The notes under the pieces: model-generated
Seen by the model: the letters and a program-made list of their open reading frames with translations, nothing else
What the model was told of the DNA's origin: nothing
Database searches by the model: none
Program-made: the position numbers and the translations under genes
In this document: piece by piece, positions 36,701-46,895 of the stretch
Layout: each line of letters opens with the position of its first letter
How positions within the stretch are numbered: position 1 is the first letter of the stretch
Assembly: GCA_964577665.1 (NCBI GenBank)
Contig: CAZOBD010000001.1
Span: 11,914 to 75,913, forward strand
DNA: 64,000 nucleotides
Reading direction: 5' to 3'
From: CAYVTD01 sp964577665
Lineage (GTDB): Bacteria > Bacteroidota > Ignavibacteria > Kapaibacteriales > UBA2268

Positions 36701-37920
36701 TAAGCATTGCAGAAAGTATAGCTTGTCGGGAAACCTGTGAAGTCAGGTTCGACAGAAGGATTGAAATAAACCTGTACCCTTGTATCTGAACCAACAAGTG
36801 TGTTGCTTCCGCACAGGCTTTGTACCCAAAGCGTTGTTGCGCTGCCTATCGGCGTGGGATATTGATATCCTCCGTCGTGTATTAGATTCCCTCCTGTCTG
36901 TGCATCATACACTTTAAACTGGGTTTCTCCCGTTCCGGTTCCTGGTGTGTCCGGTCCTGTCGGTCCCCATGTCAATGTCGTACTAGAGCAAATATTAATA
37001 GTCGAACTGACCTGAGCCGGTTCTGGGCGGAGAGTAACTATACTGCCCGATGAAATCGCAATTTCGTCGCCGGAGCAGGGTGATCCTGATTGATATCCGT
37101 AAACACTGTTTCCGGATTCGTTGTAGGATGTCATTCTCCAGTAATAGGAAGTACAGCTTGACACGTTTGTTACATTTAGACTTGTTTGTGCTCTTGTAAG
37201 CTGTGCAGGATTATAACCTGCCAGGAGATTATTCATATTGGCATCTGTTGCCACCCATACTCTGTAACCGACTACCGTATGAGATGCCGGAACCTGCCAG
37301 CTAATCTGAAATTGGTCGTCTTCTACAGTATTACAAAAAACGTTAATGTTCTGCGGCGTGTCGGGAAGCGAGTAAATACCCTGAGCTCCGTAATTGTCGC
37401 CCCCGAAAAATCCGTTAAAATCATTGAAAGTATCGGTGTCTTCCTTATAAGCATAAACCTTGAACCAATATTTCAAACCTGCGCTGACCGGTACGTTAAC
37501 AGTCTCGATAACGTTATTATTGTCATCACAAACGCCGCCTGCTACAATGTGGAAACGGTTATCACTTCCGTCATGAACAAAGTAGCGGTTCAGTGAATAA
37601 GCCCACGTACCTGGTCCGTACGAGGTATAATAATTTTGTGTATCGTCCAGTTCACCGGCGGCACCTCCCGTTCCGTCATTGTTAGGGAAATAATCCGAAT
37701 CAATATCGGCAACGCCGTTTGGAACTTCATATGCTACCAGTATCCAGTAGTCATGCTCATCCATATCTCCCGTATAGAAGTTGACAGTAATGTTAGTACT
37801 GGTCAACAGACTACCGTTAAAGGATGATATCCTGCCCTGGTCATCATCGGCACCATAGGCGGAAGTGTAGAAAAATAGCGATGTGCAAATAATTGCTAAA
37901 AGGTATAGAGCTCTTCTCAT
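12461..37920 (-). CDS. Giant T9SS-secreted surface protein with ~70 Ig-like modules (interrupted by scaffold gaps)
   Basis: The frame opens at ATG 37920 with a signal peptide (MRRALYLLAIICTSLFFYTS) and closes at 12461; an upstream ATG at 37989 would put 23 extra residues before the signal peptide. Three N-runs interrupt it. Two (23151, 27505) sit between exact 55-bp duplicates, and deleting 155 bp at each restores one frame. The third (18857) is a real gap within a module. About 8,350 codons are visible, excluding the gap. Order: two fibronectin-type regions; about 70 modules of about 100 residues, each with a Cys after a ValThr-type strand (ATVCEG), a YQWQ core Trp, GVTTxxLxI, YRLxAxNxxCP and WxYSDxAxL; a Big/FnIII-like tail; and a type A T9SS sorting domain. 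The modules resemble the CHU_C-associated Ig-like family. The likely role is a very long surface adhesin or filament (inference). An efficient terminator follows. Confidence 0.85.
18857..18956. other. Scaffold gap (100 N) of unknown true size inside the giant gene
   Basis: The flanks do not overlap. Upstream sequence ends in a module at WTDLSDA, and downstream sequence resumes at YTFNLPM of a later module. At least the second half of one module and the first strand of another are missing; whole modules could also be missing. Confidence 0.95.
23096..23305. other. False gap: 55-bp exact duplicate on both sides of 100 N
   Basis: Bases 23096-23150 are identical to 23251-23305. This is the signature of two de Bruijn-graph contigs sharing a terminal overlap that the scaffolder did not merge. 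Removing one copy plus the Ns (155 bp) joins the two flanking reading frames in phase. Confidence 0.95.
27450..27659. other. False gap: 55-bp exact duplicate on both sides of 100 N
   Basis: Bases 27450-27504 equal 27605-27659. Collapsing them removes 155 bp and continues the frame as WTDLNNNPPYSGVTTN then SLNIADC, a normal module, with no stop before 27154. The apparent stop after the N-run is an artefact of the padding. Confidence 0.95.
36930..37850 (-). other. N-terminal fibronectin-type region of the giant protein
   Basis: About 300 residues after the signal peptide, before the first Ig-like module. They contain a first beta domain (ISSFNGSLLTSTNITVNF, then YWFKVYAYKE) and a FnIII-like domain (FQISWQVPASHTVVGYRVWV, SCTSYYWRMTSYNESGNSVYG). 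The small gene at 38379-39110 has the same two-domain plan. Confidence 0.7.
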
Positions 37921-38378
37921 TGCTTCACCAAAAAATTTATTAATAAAATTACTATTTATATTACTTCTCTTTCTGTCTAGATTATCCATAATTTCTTCTT
38001 TTCTTTTTTCTCAGACACAATTATTGCCAACTATATCTATCGAATATAGCTGGAATGTTACTAATCATTCCCCAAAAATAAAAATTAATTACTTAATTAT
38101 AAAACTTTTTTTTGCTAAAATACAGTTAAAATCAGCTTAATTTACCTTTATTAACCTGATCATCTCTCTTTTTGTTATAATACCATTCGATTATTTTTCC
38201 TTAATAATTATCTAAATATTATATTTTACAATGTATTATTAATTTATTAAAATAATTTAAAAATTTAAATTATAAATATTAATCAATAATGAAAATATGA
38301 TTACATTTATTACTGTTTAATTCAGAAGCAGAATACTGCCTCAAAATTAAGCAGTAAATTTTACTATTTAAATCAAAT
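37921..38378. other. AT-rich intergenic region upstream of the giant gene
   Basis: 458 bases of very AT-rich sequence without a gene. On the leftward strand a TATTTTTG box at 38073-38080 fits the -7 element of Bacteroidota promoters, but no TTTG was found at the matching -33 position. It is only a weak candidate promoter for the giant gene. Confidence 0.4.
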
Positions 38379-39110
38379 TTAATCATTATCAGTCTCTACT
38401 TTGTTTGGTACGGAAAAAGCCGATTCGCCTGTCTTTCCGGTTGATTTTACACGTACATAGATATTTCCACCGGTATTCTTCAGAGAGCTGTATGGAATAT
38501 CGGCTGATGAAGAAAAAACAATGATATTTTTAAATCCCTCTATGAAATTTTTAAATGATTCATCGTATGCAGCCTGAAAGCTGTATCTTTCGGCTCCTTT
38601 TGCATCATTCCATTCAATTTTTATGTAATTTTCAGTGTATTGAATTTCTTCGATATATGGTATTTCAGGAATTGTAGTATGCGAATATGCTTTAACACCT
38701 TCCGTAAGATAGTTGGCATTACTGCCCCATCCGTTTGCATCAAATATCTTTATGAAATATTCTGTGCCGGGTTCAAGATTTGTAATTTCAAAGTAATTTT
38801 CGTATTCGCTCAGGTGGGTAACGTATCCGCCGCCGGGAAGGGAATCCCCTATGCCGCAGCGCTCGTCGGGTTTGTAGTAAAATGTGTCGATAGGTTCGCC
38901 AGGCTCTTTTTCTTTCATTATGGCAACGAGACGGTATTCGCCGTCTCCTTTGCTGATGTTGAAAGCAAGAGTGTTGGGCTTTGCAGTAGAAAAGCTTGTT
39001 ATTTTAGATGCTTCTGCCGGTTCCTCTGCAATTTCGGCTTTTTCCGCCGAACTGAGAGGCAGCAAAAGAATTAAGACCAGTAATAGTACCGTGCTTAGAA
39101 TCTTTATCAT
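38379..39110 (-). CDS. Small secreted fibronectin type III-like protein
   Basis: 243 residues from ATG 39110, chosen because it starts the hydrophobic signal segment (MIKILSTVLLLVLILLLPLS); the upstream in-frame ATG at 39161 adds a second hydrophobic stretch. After the signal come two beta domains: ITSFSTAKPNTLAFNISKGD to YFEITNLEPGTEYFIKIFDA, and IPYIEEIQYTENYIKIEWND to IYVRVKSTGKTGESAFSVPN. The plan parallels the N-terminus of the neighbouring giant protein, so it may be a truncated paralog without the Ig array or a partner sharing the same binding domain. No T9SS sorting domain or catalytic motif is seen. It lies between the two giant surface-protein genes in the same orientation. Confidence 0.7.
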   Translation of the reverse strand: MIKILSTVLLLVLILLLPLSSAEKAEIAEEPAEASKITSFSTAKPNTLAFNISKGDGEYRLVAIMKEKEPGEPIDTFYYKPDERCGIGDSLPGGGYVTHLSEYENYFEITNLEPGTEYFIKIFDANGWGSNANYLTEGVKAYSHTTIPEIPYIEEIQYTENYIKIEWNDAKGAERYSFQAAYDESFKNFIEGFKNIIVFSSSADIPYSSLKNTGGNIYVRVKSTGKTGESAFSVPNKVETDND

Positions 39111-39168
39111 ATTTTTACTTTTAAATACTAAAAGAAAAATGAGAACGAATAAAAATATCAAAATAAAT

Positions 39169-39196
39169 GCACGGCGTGCAAAAAAGCACGCCGTGC
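39169..39196 (-). terminator. Hairpin terminator after the beta-helix protein gene
   Basis: A perfect 11-bp stem GCACGGCGTGC / GCACGCCGTGC (39169-39179 with 39186-39196) with a six-base loop and T-rich leftward flank. It lies 18 bp after the stop at 39214, isolating the downstream small fibronectin-type gene. Confidence 0.8.
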
Positions 39197-39213
39197 TGAT
39201 AATAGTTTATCTA

Positions 39214-42200
39214 TTAATCATCTTCCATAAGGAACCAGCCGTTGTTTACATAAACTAATGTAACAAGCTGAAATCCATCCTGAAGTTCAGTAATATAACC
39301 GTTTTGATCACAGTTAATCTCCATTGTACTGCCGGCATCGCCGGGATTAAAGAATATGCGGAGGATCATGCCTGTTTCAAGATTTGTGTAGTTATCGAGA
39401 TTAAGCGTTGAAGCTACGCCTGCTGCTCCGTTGAAGATAATCAGAGGATACAGATCTTCTGTATTAAACTGATATGTATAAGTACCATTGATATTGTAAG
39501 TAGCGCTTCCGAGCTTGGGCAAGCCCTGTCCGAAATGGACGGAGACGCGGTTGTTTGTCTGTGAGGCTTCGATAGCCGCACCGGCACCGTCATTTTCAGT
39601 CAGAATTGCCGGTATGTCGGAGGTAGATGTGGTGGCAACTGCTTCGATGGCAACGCCGCCGCCTGTATTGTCTGCTCTGATTGTCGATTCTGTTCTTTCG
39701 GATGTTGCATTGATTGCATGTCCTGCATCTGAGGCATTTGTAGCATCTGCTTCAACTCTTAAGACATCTGAGTAGATCGGAGGTGTAGGTGAACCTGAAC
39801 CGCCGTTTATACCGTTTGTTTCTGAGTGGAAGTATGCAACATATCCTGTCTCTGCTGTGTTTTCAGCAACAAGCGCCGAGGCGGAACCTGTTGATTTTAC
39901 ACTCAAACCATAAGCTGAACCTGCATCCGCGGCATTTGTCAGGTTAGCGGCTGTTTCGATATAAGCGCCGTTACCGGCTGCATCGATATCAAGACCGTTA
40001 CCGTCTGAGTCAATTTCAAGACCGAGAGCAGCACTCTGTATTTTCGCGCCGGGTCCGCTGAATGACCATACGTCAAGACCAAGACCGGTGCCAAAGTTTG
40101 TAACGTCCAAAGTCGGGTTTGCATTATCGGAGATAAAGTCGCCTGCTTTGCCGTCACCGAGGTTTTCTGCTCTAATTGTCTGGTCATCGCTGTTGTTTTC
40201 AAATCTACCTGCTATACCGTAAGTAGTTTCGGCAAACAATGCGCCTGCTGCGGTGAAGCCGCCGCCGTTTGTATAAGAGCTGCTGTTCAGTGCATATACT
40301 GCAAATCCTTCGTTGCCTGTGCCTGTATCAAAGTCAAGAACCTGACCAACTAAAGCATGAGCCTGACCTGATTCAACAGTAAAGTAGCCTGCATTACCCT
40401 GAAGCGGATCCGGGCTGTTTGATTTGTTTTCTGACCAGATTGTATAATAAGGTCTGTCTGATGATGCGTAAATAGCTGCTCCGTAGTTCTGAGAACCGCC
40501 GGGATTACCTGCCTGAACTCTAACTACATCAGAAGCAATCTGATTTGCGCCGTTAGAAGATGAAGTGAACCATGCTGCAAAGTTATCTGTACCGGTGCTT
40601 TCGCCATAGACGGCTGCGCCTAACATTCCATTGCTTTCCGCATATACGCCGTAGCCTGCCATAGCAGTGTTTTCTGCGCTTACTGCTCTGCCGCCCATAA
40701 CCGTATTGCTGAAGTTCTGCTGAACTACCCAGTTATTTGTATGGTTCATGTTTAAGTCAAGACCGTTTCCGGTTGTGCCGTCGCCGTTTATTGACTCTTC
40801 AGTTTCTACTGCAACTGCACCTGCAAGAGCTGCTGCATCTACCGCTACCGAAGCCGCACCGCTTCCGTCATAAGTAAATGACTGGATGGCAAAGCCTTCG
40901 GTAAGAGCTGCATTTGTTATATTTATATTATGATCAGCGCCGGCTTCCGTAATAGTAAGCTGACGTGTTGCCTGATCAAATGTAGTGGCTGTAATAAGTT
41001 CGTTATCGGGAACTTCTGTGTCAATAGTAGCAGTCCAAACATTTCCTGCTTCTGTTATTGTCAGTGTATTTGCAGCAAATGTCATATCAGTGATAAGCTC
41101 ATTTACTGCTGAAGGATCGTCTGCTTCAATGATGCCGGAGCCGTCAAAGCTGAGACCGTTTCCGATTTTTACTGCAAGTCCGTCAAGACCGATTCCGAGA
41201 CCGGAATTTGCATCATAATCTACAGATACTGACTGAGGAGCGCTTCCGTCATAAGAAAATGTGTTTATGCCGGGGCCTGCGGACAGTGTTGAATGTGTAT
41301 GAGTAAGGTCTGCTGTTACATCACCGTTTTCATCGCTTACTGTAAGTTCCATAGTACCGGAATTAAAGGAAGCGCCTGTATTATAAGGATTAAAGGCTAC
41401 ATCGGCAATAGCAACTGAGCCGTCAAGAATCATTGCTGAGGTAACTCCGTCGTTTGCAATTCCGACAGTCGCGGCAGCGCTTCCGTCATAAGCGAACGAA
41501 CTGATACCGGCGCCTTCGCTCAATTCTGCATTTGTTACATTTACCATCAAAGCAGAATTTTCATCTGTAACTGTCAATGCTCTGGTAGCCTGATCAAAGG
41601 TCAAAGAAGCATTATAAGGATTAAAGGCTACATCTGCTAGAGCAACAGTACCGTCTTCTATTTTTGCCGAGTTTACGGCATTGTCCATCAGGAAGAGAGG
41701 AGTTGCGCTAGTGCCGTCGCCGCCGATTGTTGTCCCGTCGGTGAAAACGGAAAGACCGGTCAAGGTAGCGCTTACGTCTCCGCCTGCATCTGTAATTGTG
41801 ATAACTCTGTTTACGTCATCCCATGCAATTGACTGATTGAAAGGATCGAAAGCAAGGTCATCAACTGTAATTGTACCGTCAACATAATCATTTGCCGTTA
41901 CAACACCTGCGCCTGTAGGACCGAATGTTCCGCCTACGAGGAGATTATTCATGTTTGTTGCGTCAGTGATTTTGTTAAAAGGTACGGTATAAGCGCCGGT
42001 TAGATTTGTGATTTCTGCATTTACTATATCGGCGTTGACAATGTCGGCATTGGTAACATCTGCATTTGTGATTTCTGCATTTGTAATTTCAGCGTTCACA
42101 GCATATAAATCAATGAAATCTCCTATTTCAGCAAAGAAAAGGTCAACCCAAAGTTCAGTGATTTCTGAGTAAGTTGCATAAAGATCGTCGATGTCTGCTC

Positions 42201-45200
42201 TGTTTGCTTCGAGTTCCTGAATGTCGGCATTGACTATCGAGGCATTAGTTATCTGAGCGCTATTTGCATTAATGCTGTTAGTATTTAAGTTAGAAAACCA
42301 GCCAACAGTAGTCGGGTTTGTTTCTGAACCGATAGGAGTGTTCATAAGTCTGAAACCTTCAATATCGCCGGTTACGTCTAATCTGCCGTCAATACTTACA
42401 TCACCGGTTACATCAAGAAGCCCGACCAATGTAACGTCATCATTGAAGAAAGAAGGTCCGTCGGCAGTAAATACATTATGAACAGTTAGATTATTAAAAT
42501 TAGCATCGGCTGTAGTTCCATCCAAGCTGTTTAATACTGTAAGATCAGTTACAGTAAGAGCCGGAACCGACGTTGTCCATTCGGGAGAAAGACCGGCGCC
42601 GCGGCTTACCAGAAGATCGCCTGCCGTGCCGGGTCCCTGGTCGGGTCCGCCTGTCCATGCATTAAACTGCGTTGTGCTGCTAAGTTCAACCATATCGCCG
42701 TTGAAATANNNNNNNNNNNNNNNNNNNNNNNNNNNNNNNNNNNNNNNNNNNNNNNNNNNNNNNNNNNNNNNNNNNNNNNNNNNNNNNNNNNNNNNNNNNN
42801 NNNNNNNNTGCGCCGTCAACATTCAATGTAGTATTGAAATCGCCTGCGCCGTCAACTTCCAATGTGTTCAGAAGATGAGTTGCTCCCGTTACATCGAGTG
42901 TGCTCATAAGAGTAGTGGCTCCGTCAACGTTCAATGTTGAATTGAAATCGCCTGCGCCGTCTGCTTCAAATGTACCGGTTACATAAAGATCGTCATCTAC
43001 GGTTGTTCTACCGAGTGAATTGAAGATGGTTGTCTGTGCGTCTATCGTGCTTACAAATGTAGCTGCACCGTCAACATTCAATGTATTGTTCAGTTCTGTA
43101 TGTCCGTCAACATCAAGAGTATTGTTTAATGTTGTGGGACCGTCAACATCAAGATAACCTGTTACGTGAAGGTCATCATCTACTAATAATTCTCCAAGTG
43201 AATTGAAGATATGTGTCTGAGCATCTATTGTGCTTACAAATGTAGCTGCGCCGTCAACATTCAATGTATTGTTAAGTTCTGTATGTCCGTCAACGTCGAG
43301 TGTGCTGTTCAATGTGGTTGCGCCATCGACATCAAGTGTATTATTTAATGTTGTGGGACCGTCAACGTCAAGATAGCCTGTTACATGAAGGTCATCATCT
43401 ACTAATAATTCTCCAAGTGAATTGAAGATATGTGTCTGAGCATCTATTGTGCTTACGAATGTGGCGGCTCCGTCAACATTTAATGTATTGTTGAGTTCTG
43501 TATGTCCGTCAACATCGAGTGTGCTGTTCAGTGTTGTAGCTCCGTCAACGTTCAAAGTTGAATTGAAATCTCCTGCGCCGTCTGCTTCGAATGTGCCCGT
43601 TACATAAAGATCATCATCTACGGTTGTTCTGCCGAGTGAATTGAAAATGGTTGTCTGTGCATCTATTGTGCTTACAAATGTGGCGGCTCCGTCAACATTT
43701 AATGTATTGTTGAGTTCTGTATGTCCGTCAACGTCGAGTGTGCTGTTCAATGTGGTTGCACCGTCAACATCAAGTGTATTATTTAATGTTGTGGGACCGT
43801 CAACATCGAGATAACCTGTTACATGAAGGTCATCATCAATTAAAGTTTCACCGGTTGTGTTAAAGATTGCTCCCTGAGCGTCCAATGTGCTGAAAAGCGT
43901 GGTGGCGCCGTCAACGTCAAGTGTGCTGTGAAGAGCTGTTGCGCCGTCAACATCGAGAATGTCATTCAATGTGGTTGCGCCGTCAACGTCGAGTGTGCTG
44001 TTCAGTGTGGTTGCACCGTCAACGTCGAGCATACCGTCCATGTGGGTGTTGCCGCCGACGTCGAGGTCAGTTTCTACATCAAGGTCATAAATCCATCCGT
44101 AATGGCGTACCCAAAGTGAATCCACAGTCATGCTCTCTGCAAAAATCCTGTTGTCAACAACGATGTCGCCATAAGCTTTGATAGCAATTTTTCTGTCTGC
44201 ATTATCTGTGTTTCTTACAACCAATGTTGCTTCATCGATATCAGTCGGATCGTAATCGGTCAGCCACTGATAAGGATAAGGAGTAGGTGAATTGCTTTCT
44301 ACATACAAGCCGCGTCCGCCTGCATTACCGTATTCGTTATCATCATAAATTTTTGCAACGTACTGGTCATCTGTTCCGTCTCTTTTTACTTCGAGCGCCA
44401 AGCCGCCGTCAGTTGTGCTCTGGCTTTCTACGTAAAGTGCGGGAACGTTTGCAAAATCTGCAAGAAGGTCAAATCTACCGCCGCTTGTTCTGCCGTCGTA
44501 GCTAACGCCGCGGATTGATGCTGTCCAGTCGTCTGCCATATTGTTATTGTCAAGTTTTGTGATTCTGAAGAGGTCGTAGTTTCCGTTGTCTTCTGCCCAG
44601 AAAGGAAGAAGGAGCGGATTTTCTACCCATTCGGCACCGTTGTTGCCGTCGGAAATAATGAAATATCCTCTTCCCATGCCTTCGCTGCCGATTTTGTCAA
44701 TTGTTACTGCTTTATCAATGATTTTACCGGTAGTAATAGCATTGTCGGCTATCTCAAGTTCGCTTGTTACGGCGTTGCCTGTAAAGTGGCTCTGGCTGAA
44801 CATCAGATAATCCCACTGGGATACGCCGTTTTTAGTTACTACTGCCTGACCGTTTACGCCGGGAGTAAGTCCGCCGACTGTCAGAGCTATATTATTTGCA
44901 TCAGTAATTCTGCCGTGTGCGTCAACTGTAATCTGAGGAATGGTTGTCGGGCTGCCGTAAACAGCAGGAGCAACGCCTGTCTGAGTAAGCCCCAAAGTGT
45001 AGGGAATAGCGGCAGTGCCGTCGCCGGAGCGGACAAGACCGCCGTTTGCAGTGGCGCCGATTACTTCGTTGCCAACCACAAGGTCGCCTGTGTTAACTAA
45101 AAGACCTGAGCCGTCAATAGCAAGACCTTCGCCTACGCCTTTCATCTTTGTCCATTCGATTTCGTTATCTTTAATATCTTCGTTTTCGATTGTAAGGTCT

Positions 45201-46801
45201 CTTATCATACCTGACGTGATTGCATTGTCTGCAATGCCTACACGGTAAGGATTAGCTTCGGTGCCTGTGCCGTCTCTGTAAAGACCTCTGTCAGGAATTA
45301 CGTCAAGAATTTCATTGCCGATGATAGGATCCTTGGCAAAAAGAAGTTCGTTTCCGAAAATATCGGTGTCAATATAAAGACCGTCGCCGAGTTCTGCCAT
45401 TTTTGACCACTGGATAGCAGCGTCGGCATTTACGTGTACATTCCAGATGCCGCCGTCTGCAACTCTTAGAGGATCTTCGGGTCTGCCGTTTCCGGCAAGT
45501 GAAGCATCGTGTGTTACGCCGCGTAGAATCGGATTTACTACATCTTCAATCCAGTAAATTCTTCCGTCTTCTCTGATGACCATCTGCGGGATTACAAATT
45601 CGCCGCCGAATGTGCCGGAAGCTGCACCGGTTTTGTCGAGTTCGAGTTCGGTAACAACGTGAGGTTTAATCTGAAGGTCGTCATAGCGTCCTTCAACATC
45701 GCCGTCAGCCATTGTCGGAAGCCATGTGTCTATTCCGTCAAACATGTAAACTTCGCCGTGTGTGGTCGGAGCCATCAGCTTGCGGTTCATCAGACCGGAA
45801 ACATAAAGGTCGTCGTAATGGCCCGTTACATCGCCCTGAGCCTGCATGGGTGTCCATTTGATAGGTCCGGGTTTGCTGGCATCCCACATATAAACGTCGC
45901 CGTCTTCGGCTACGTCATAACCGAGCGCCTGAGCTACGGGATTTCCCCATATAATGTTTCCAAGCGGGTCAATCATAATAGCGGTGCCTTCGCCGGCGCC
46001 TTCGGAGTTCAGTCTGTTAATCGTAATTGTGTTAAGAGCAATTTTTTCGTTTGTTACTGCGCCGTTTTCAATTTTTCTTGTAATTACTGCGCCGTCGGCA
46101 AGTTTTTCAGAGGTAACTGCCGCGGGAGCAATTTTTGGATCGGGATAGCTTCCTGTCAAGTCGCCGTATGCGGGACCGCAGGGAGGAAAGCACATGCCCG
46201 GTGCAAGTTTTTCAAATGTAATCGAACCCGGAGGTATATTATTAAGGATAGCAGCGGGTTTGATTGTCGGGTTGGGATACGTACCCTCGAGATCGCCGCC
46301 TGCCTGCAGGTCTGCAAATTTAGACCATACAAGAGCGCCGTCGGCAATCATTTCTGTAGTTAAAGCTCCTTCAGTCAGTCCTAGAGCTGCCGTAGCAGTG
46401 TCTGCAATAATAGCATGCAGTGAGAAAGGTACTGAAGCAAGTCTAACTCTGGGCCAGTCCTTGCCGTCGATATTAACCTGCAGCCATAACGGGCGGCTGG
46501 TCATATTGTCTTTGCTAAAGAATACGTCATTTGTTATCGGGCTGATAAGACCGAGATATGTATTCAAATAGCCGTCATCGATTACCGGATTCTGAACTTC
46601 TGTCCAGACCTGTTCGCCTGCTGTTTCGGAGTCCCAAATAGAGAAGGTAACGTTTACCTGTCCCTCTTTAGGCTTGTTGTCGGCATCCAATACGTTTGCC
46701 TGGTAATTAAACACCTTCATGTTGCCCTGAGCAAACGAACTGAAGGGAGCGGCTATTAAACAAAAAAGAGCCACCCAAACGAGAAGAGAAAATTTTCTCA
46801 T
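39214..46801 (-). CDS. Very large secreted beta-helix/tail-fibre-like repeat protein (one scaffold gap)
   Basis: About 2,495 residues are visible, plus a gap. The start at 46801 has AGGAG (46811-46815) 9 nt upstream and opens a signal peptide (MRKFSLLVWVALFCLIAAPF, cut near SSFAQ); the in-frame ATG at 46861 lacks a ribosome site. The N-terminal domain (FNYQANVLDADNKPKEGQV, VTFSIWDSETAGEQVW, RLASVPFSLHAI) and GDLxGxYPxPxI words are typical of tail-fibre-like secreted proteins of FCB bacteria. The middle holds tandem LDVDGATTLNST units. The second half has NADITNADV runs, repeated FDQATRxLTVTDE and YDGSAAAxVxI blocks, then a beta-sandwich C-terminus ending FFNPGDAGSTMEINCDQ to WFLMEDD. There is no peptidase S74 chaperone or T9SS signal of the usual form, so the export route is unclear. 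Probably a surface fibre. Confidence 0.75.
42709..42808. other. Scaffold gap (100 N) inside the beta-helix gene
   Basis: No terminal overlap is shared by the flanks. The gap abuts near-identical 36-bp tandem repeats, where short-read assemblies collapse, so the true repeat number is unknown. Upstream sequence ends in a LNVDGA unit and downstream sequence resumes in non-repeat coding sequence (FNGDMVELSS). Confidence 0.95.
42809..44060 (-). repeat. Tandem 36-bp (12-residue) coding repeats with a 219-bp higher-order unit
   Basis: In-frame units such as LDVDGATTLNST, LDVDGHTELNNT and LNVDGAATFVST repeat about every 36 bp. A larger block, also containing IDAQTHIFNSLGELLVDDDL, recurs 219 bp (73 residues) apart, for example from 43161 to 43380, with only a few base changes. 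The regular beta-strand/turn pattern predicts a beta-helix. Confidence 0.85.
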
Positions 46802-46895
46802 TATTAAATTCTCCTGAATCTTGTTATACAAAAAAACATTAAATTTTATATTCTTTTTCATTATCGATTTTAATATTATTTAACAATTTAAAATA

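Larger units (their letters stand above)
13490..36750 (-). repeat. Array of about 70 Ig-like modules (protein-level repeats)
   Basis: Counting the conserved first cysteine (e.g. SVTLCEG, NVTVCWY, DATICEH) gives about 27 modules before the 27505 join, 13 up to the 23151 join, 12 to the 18857 gap and about 18 after it. Modules are well diverged at DNA level, so they are old duplications; only scattered words such as GVTTxxL, YRL and YQWQ are constant. The last module (near 13500-13800) has ATVMSGG and lacks the first Cys. Modules near the C-terminus are generally shorter and lack the acidic insertions seen in the first third. Confidence 0.85.

Noticed and set aside
42809..44060. Regular 36-bp repeats resembling a CRISPR array
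   Set aside because: The units are contiguous, in frame and encode a regular protein repeat. There are no unique spacers and no cas genes nearby.
45659..46363. 234-codon rightward frame opposite the beta-helix gene
   Set aside because: It is antisense to a gene with signal peptide and repeats. Its composition is that of a complement-strand shadow.
39214..46801. Phage tail-fibre origin of the beta-helix protein
   Set aside because: There is a normal signal peptide, no phage genes are nearby, and such tail-fibre-like words are common in secreted proteins of this lineage.
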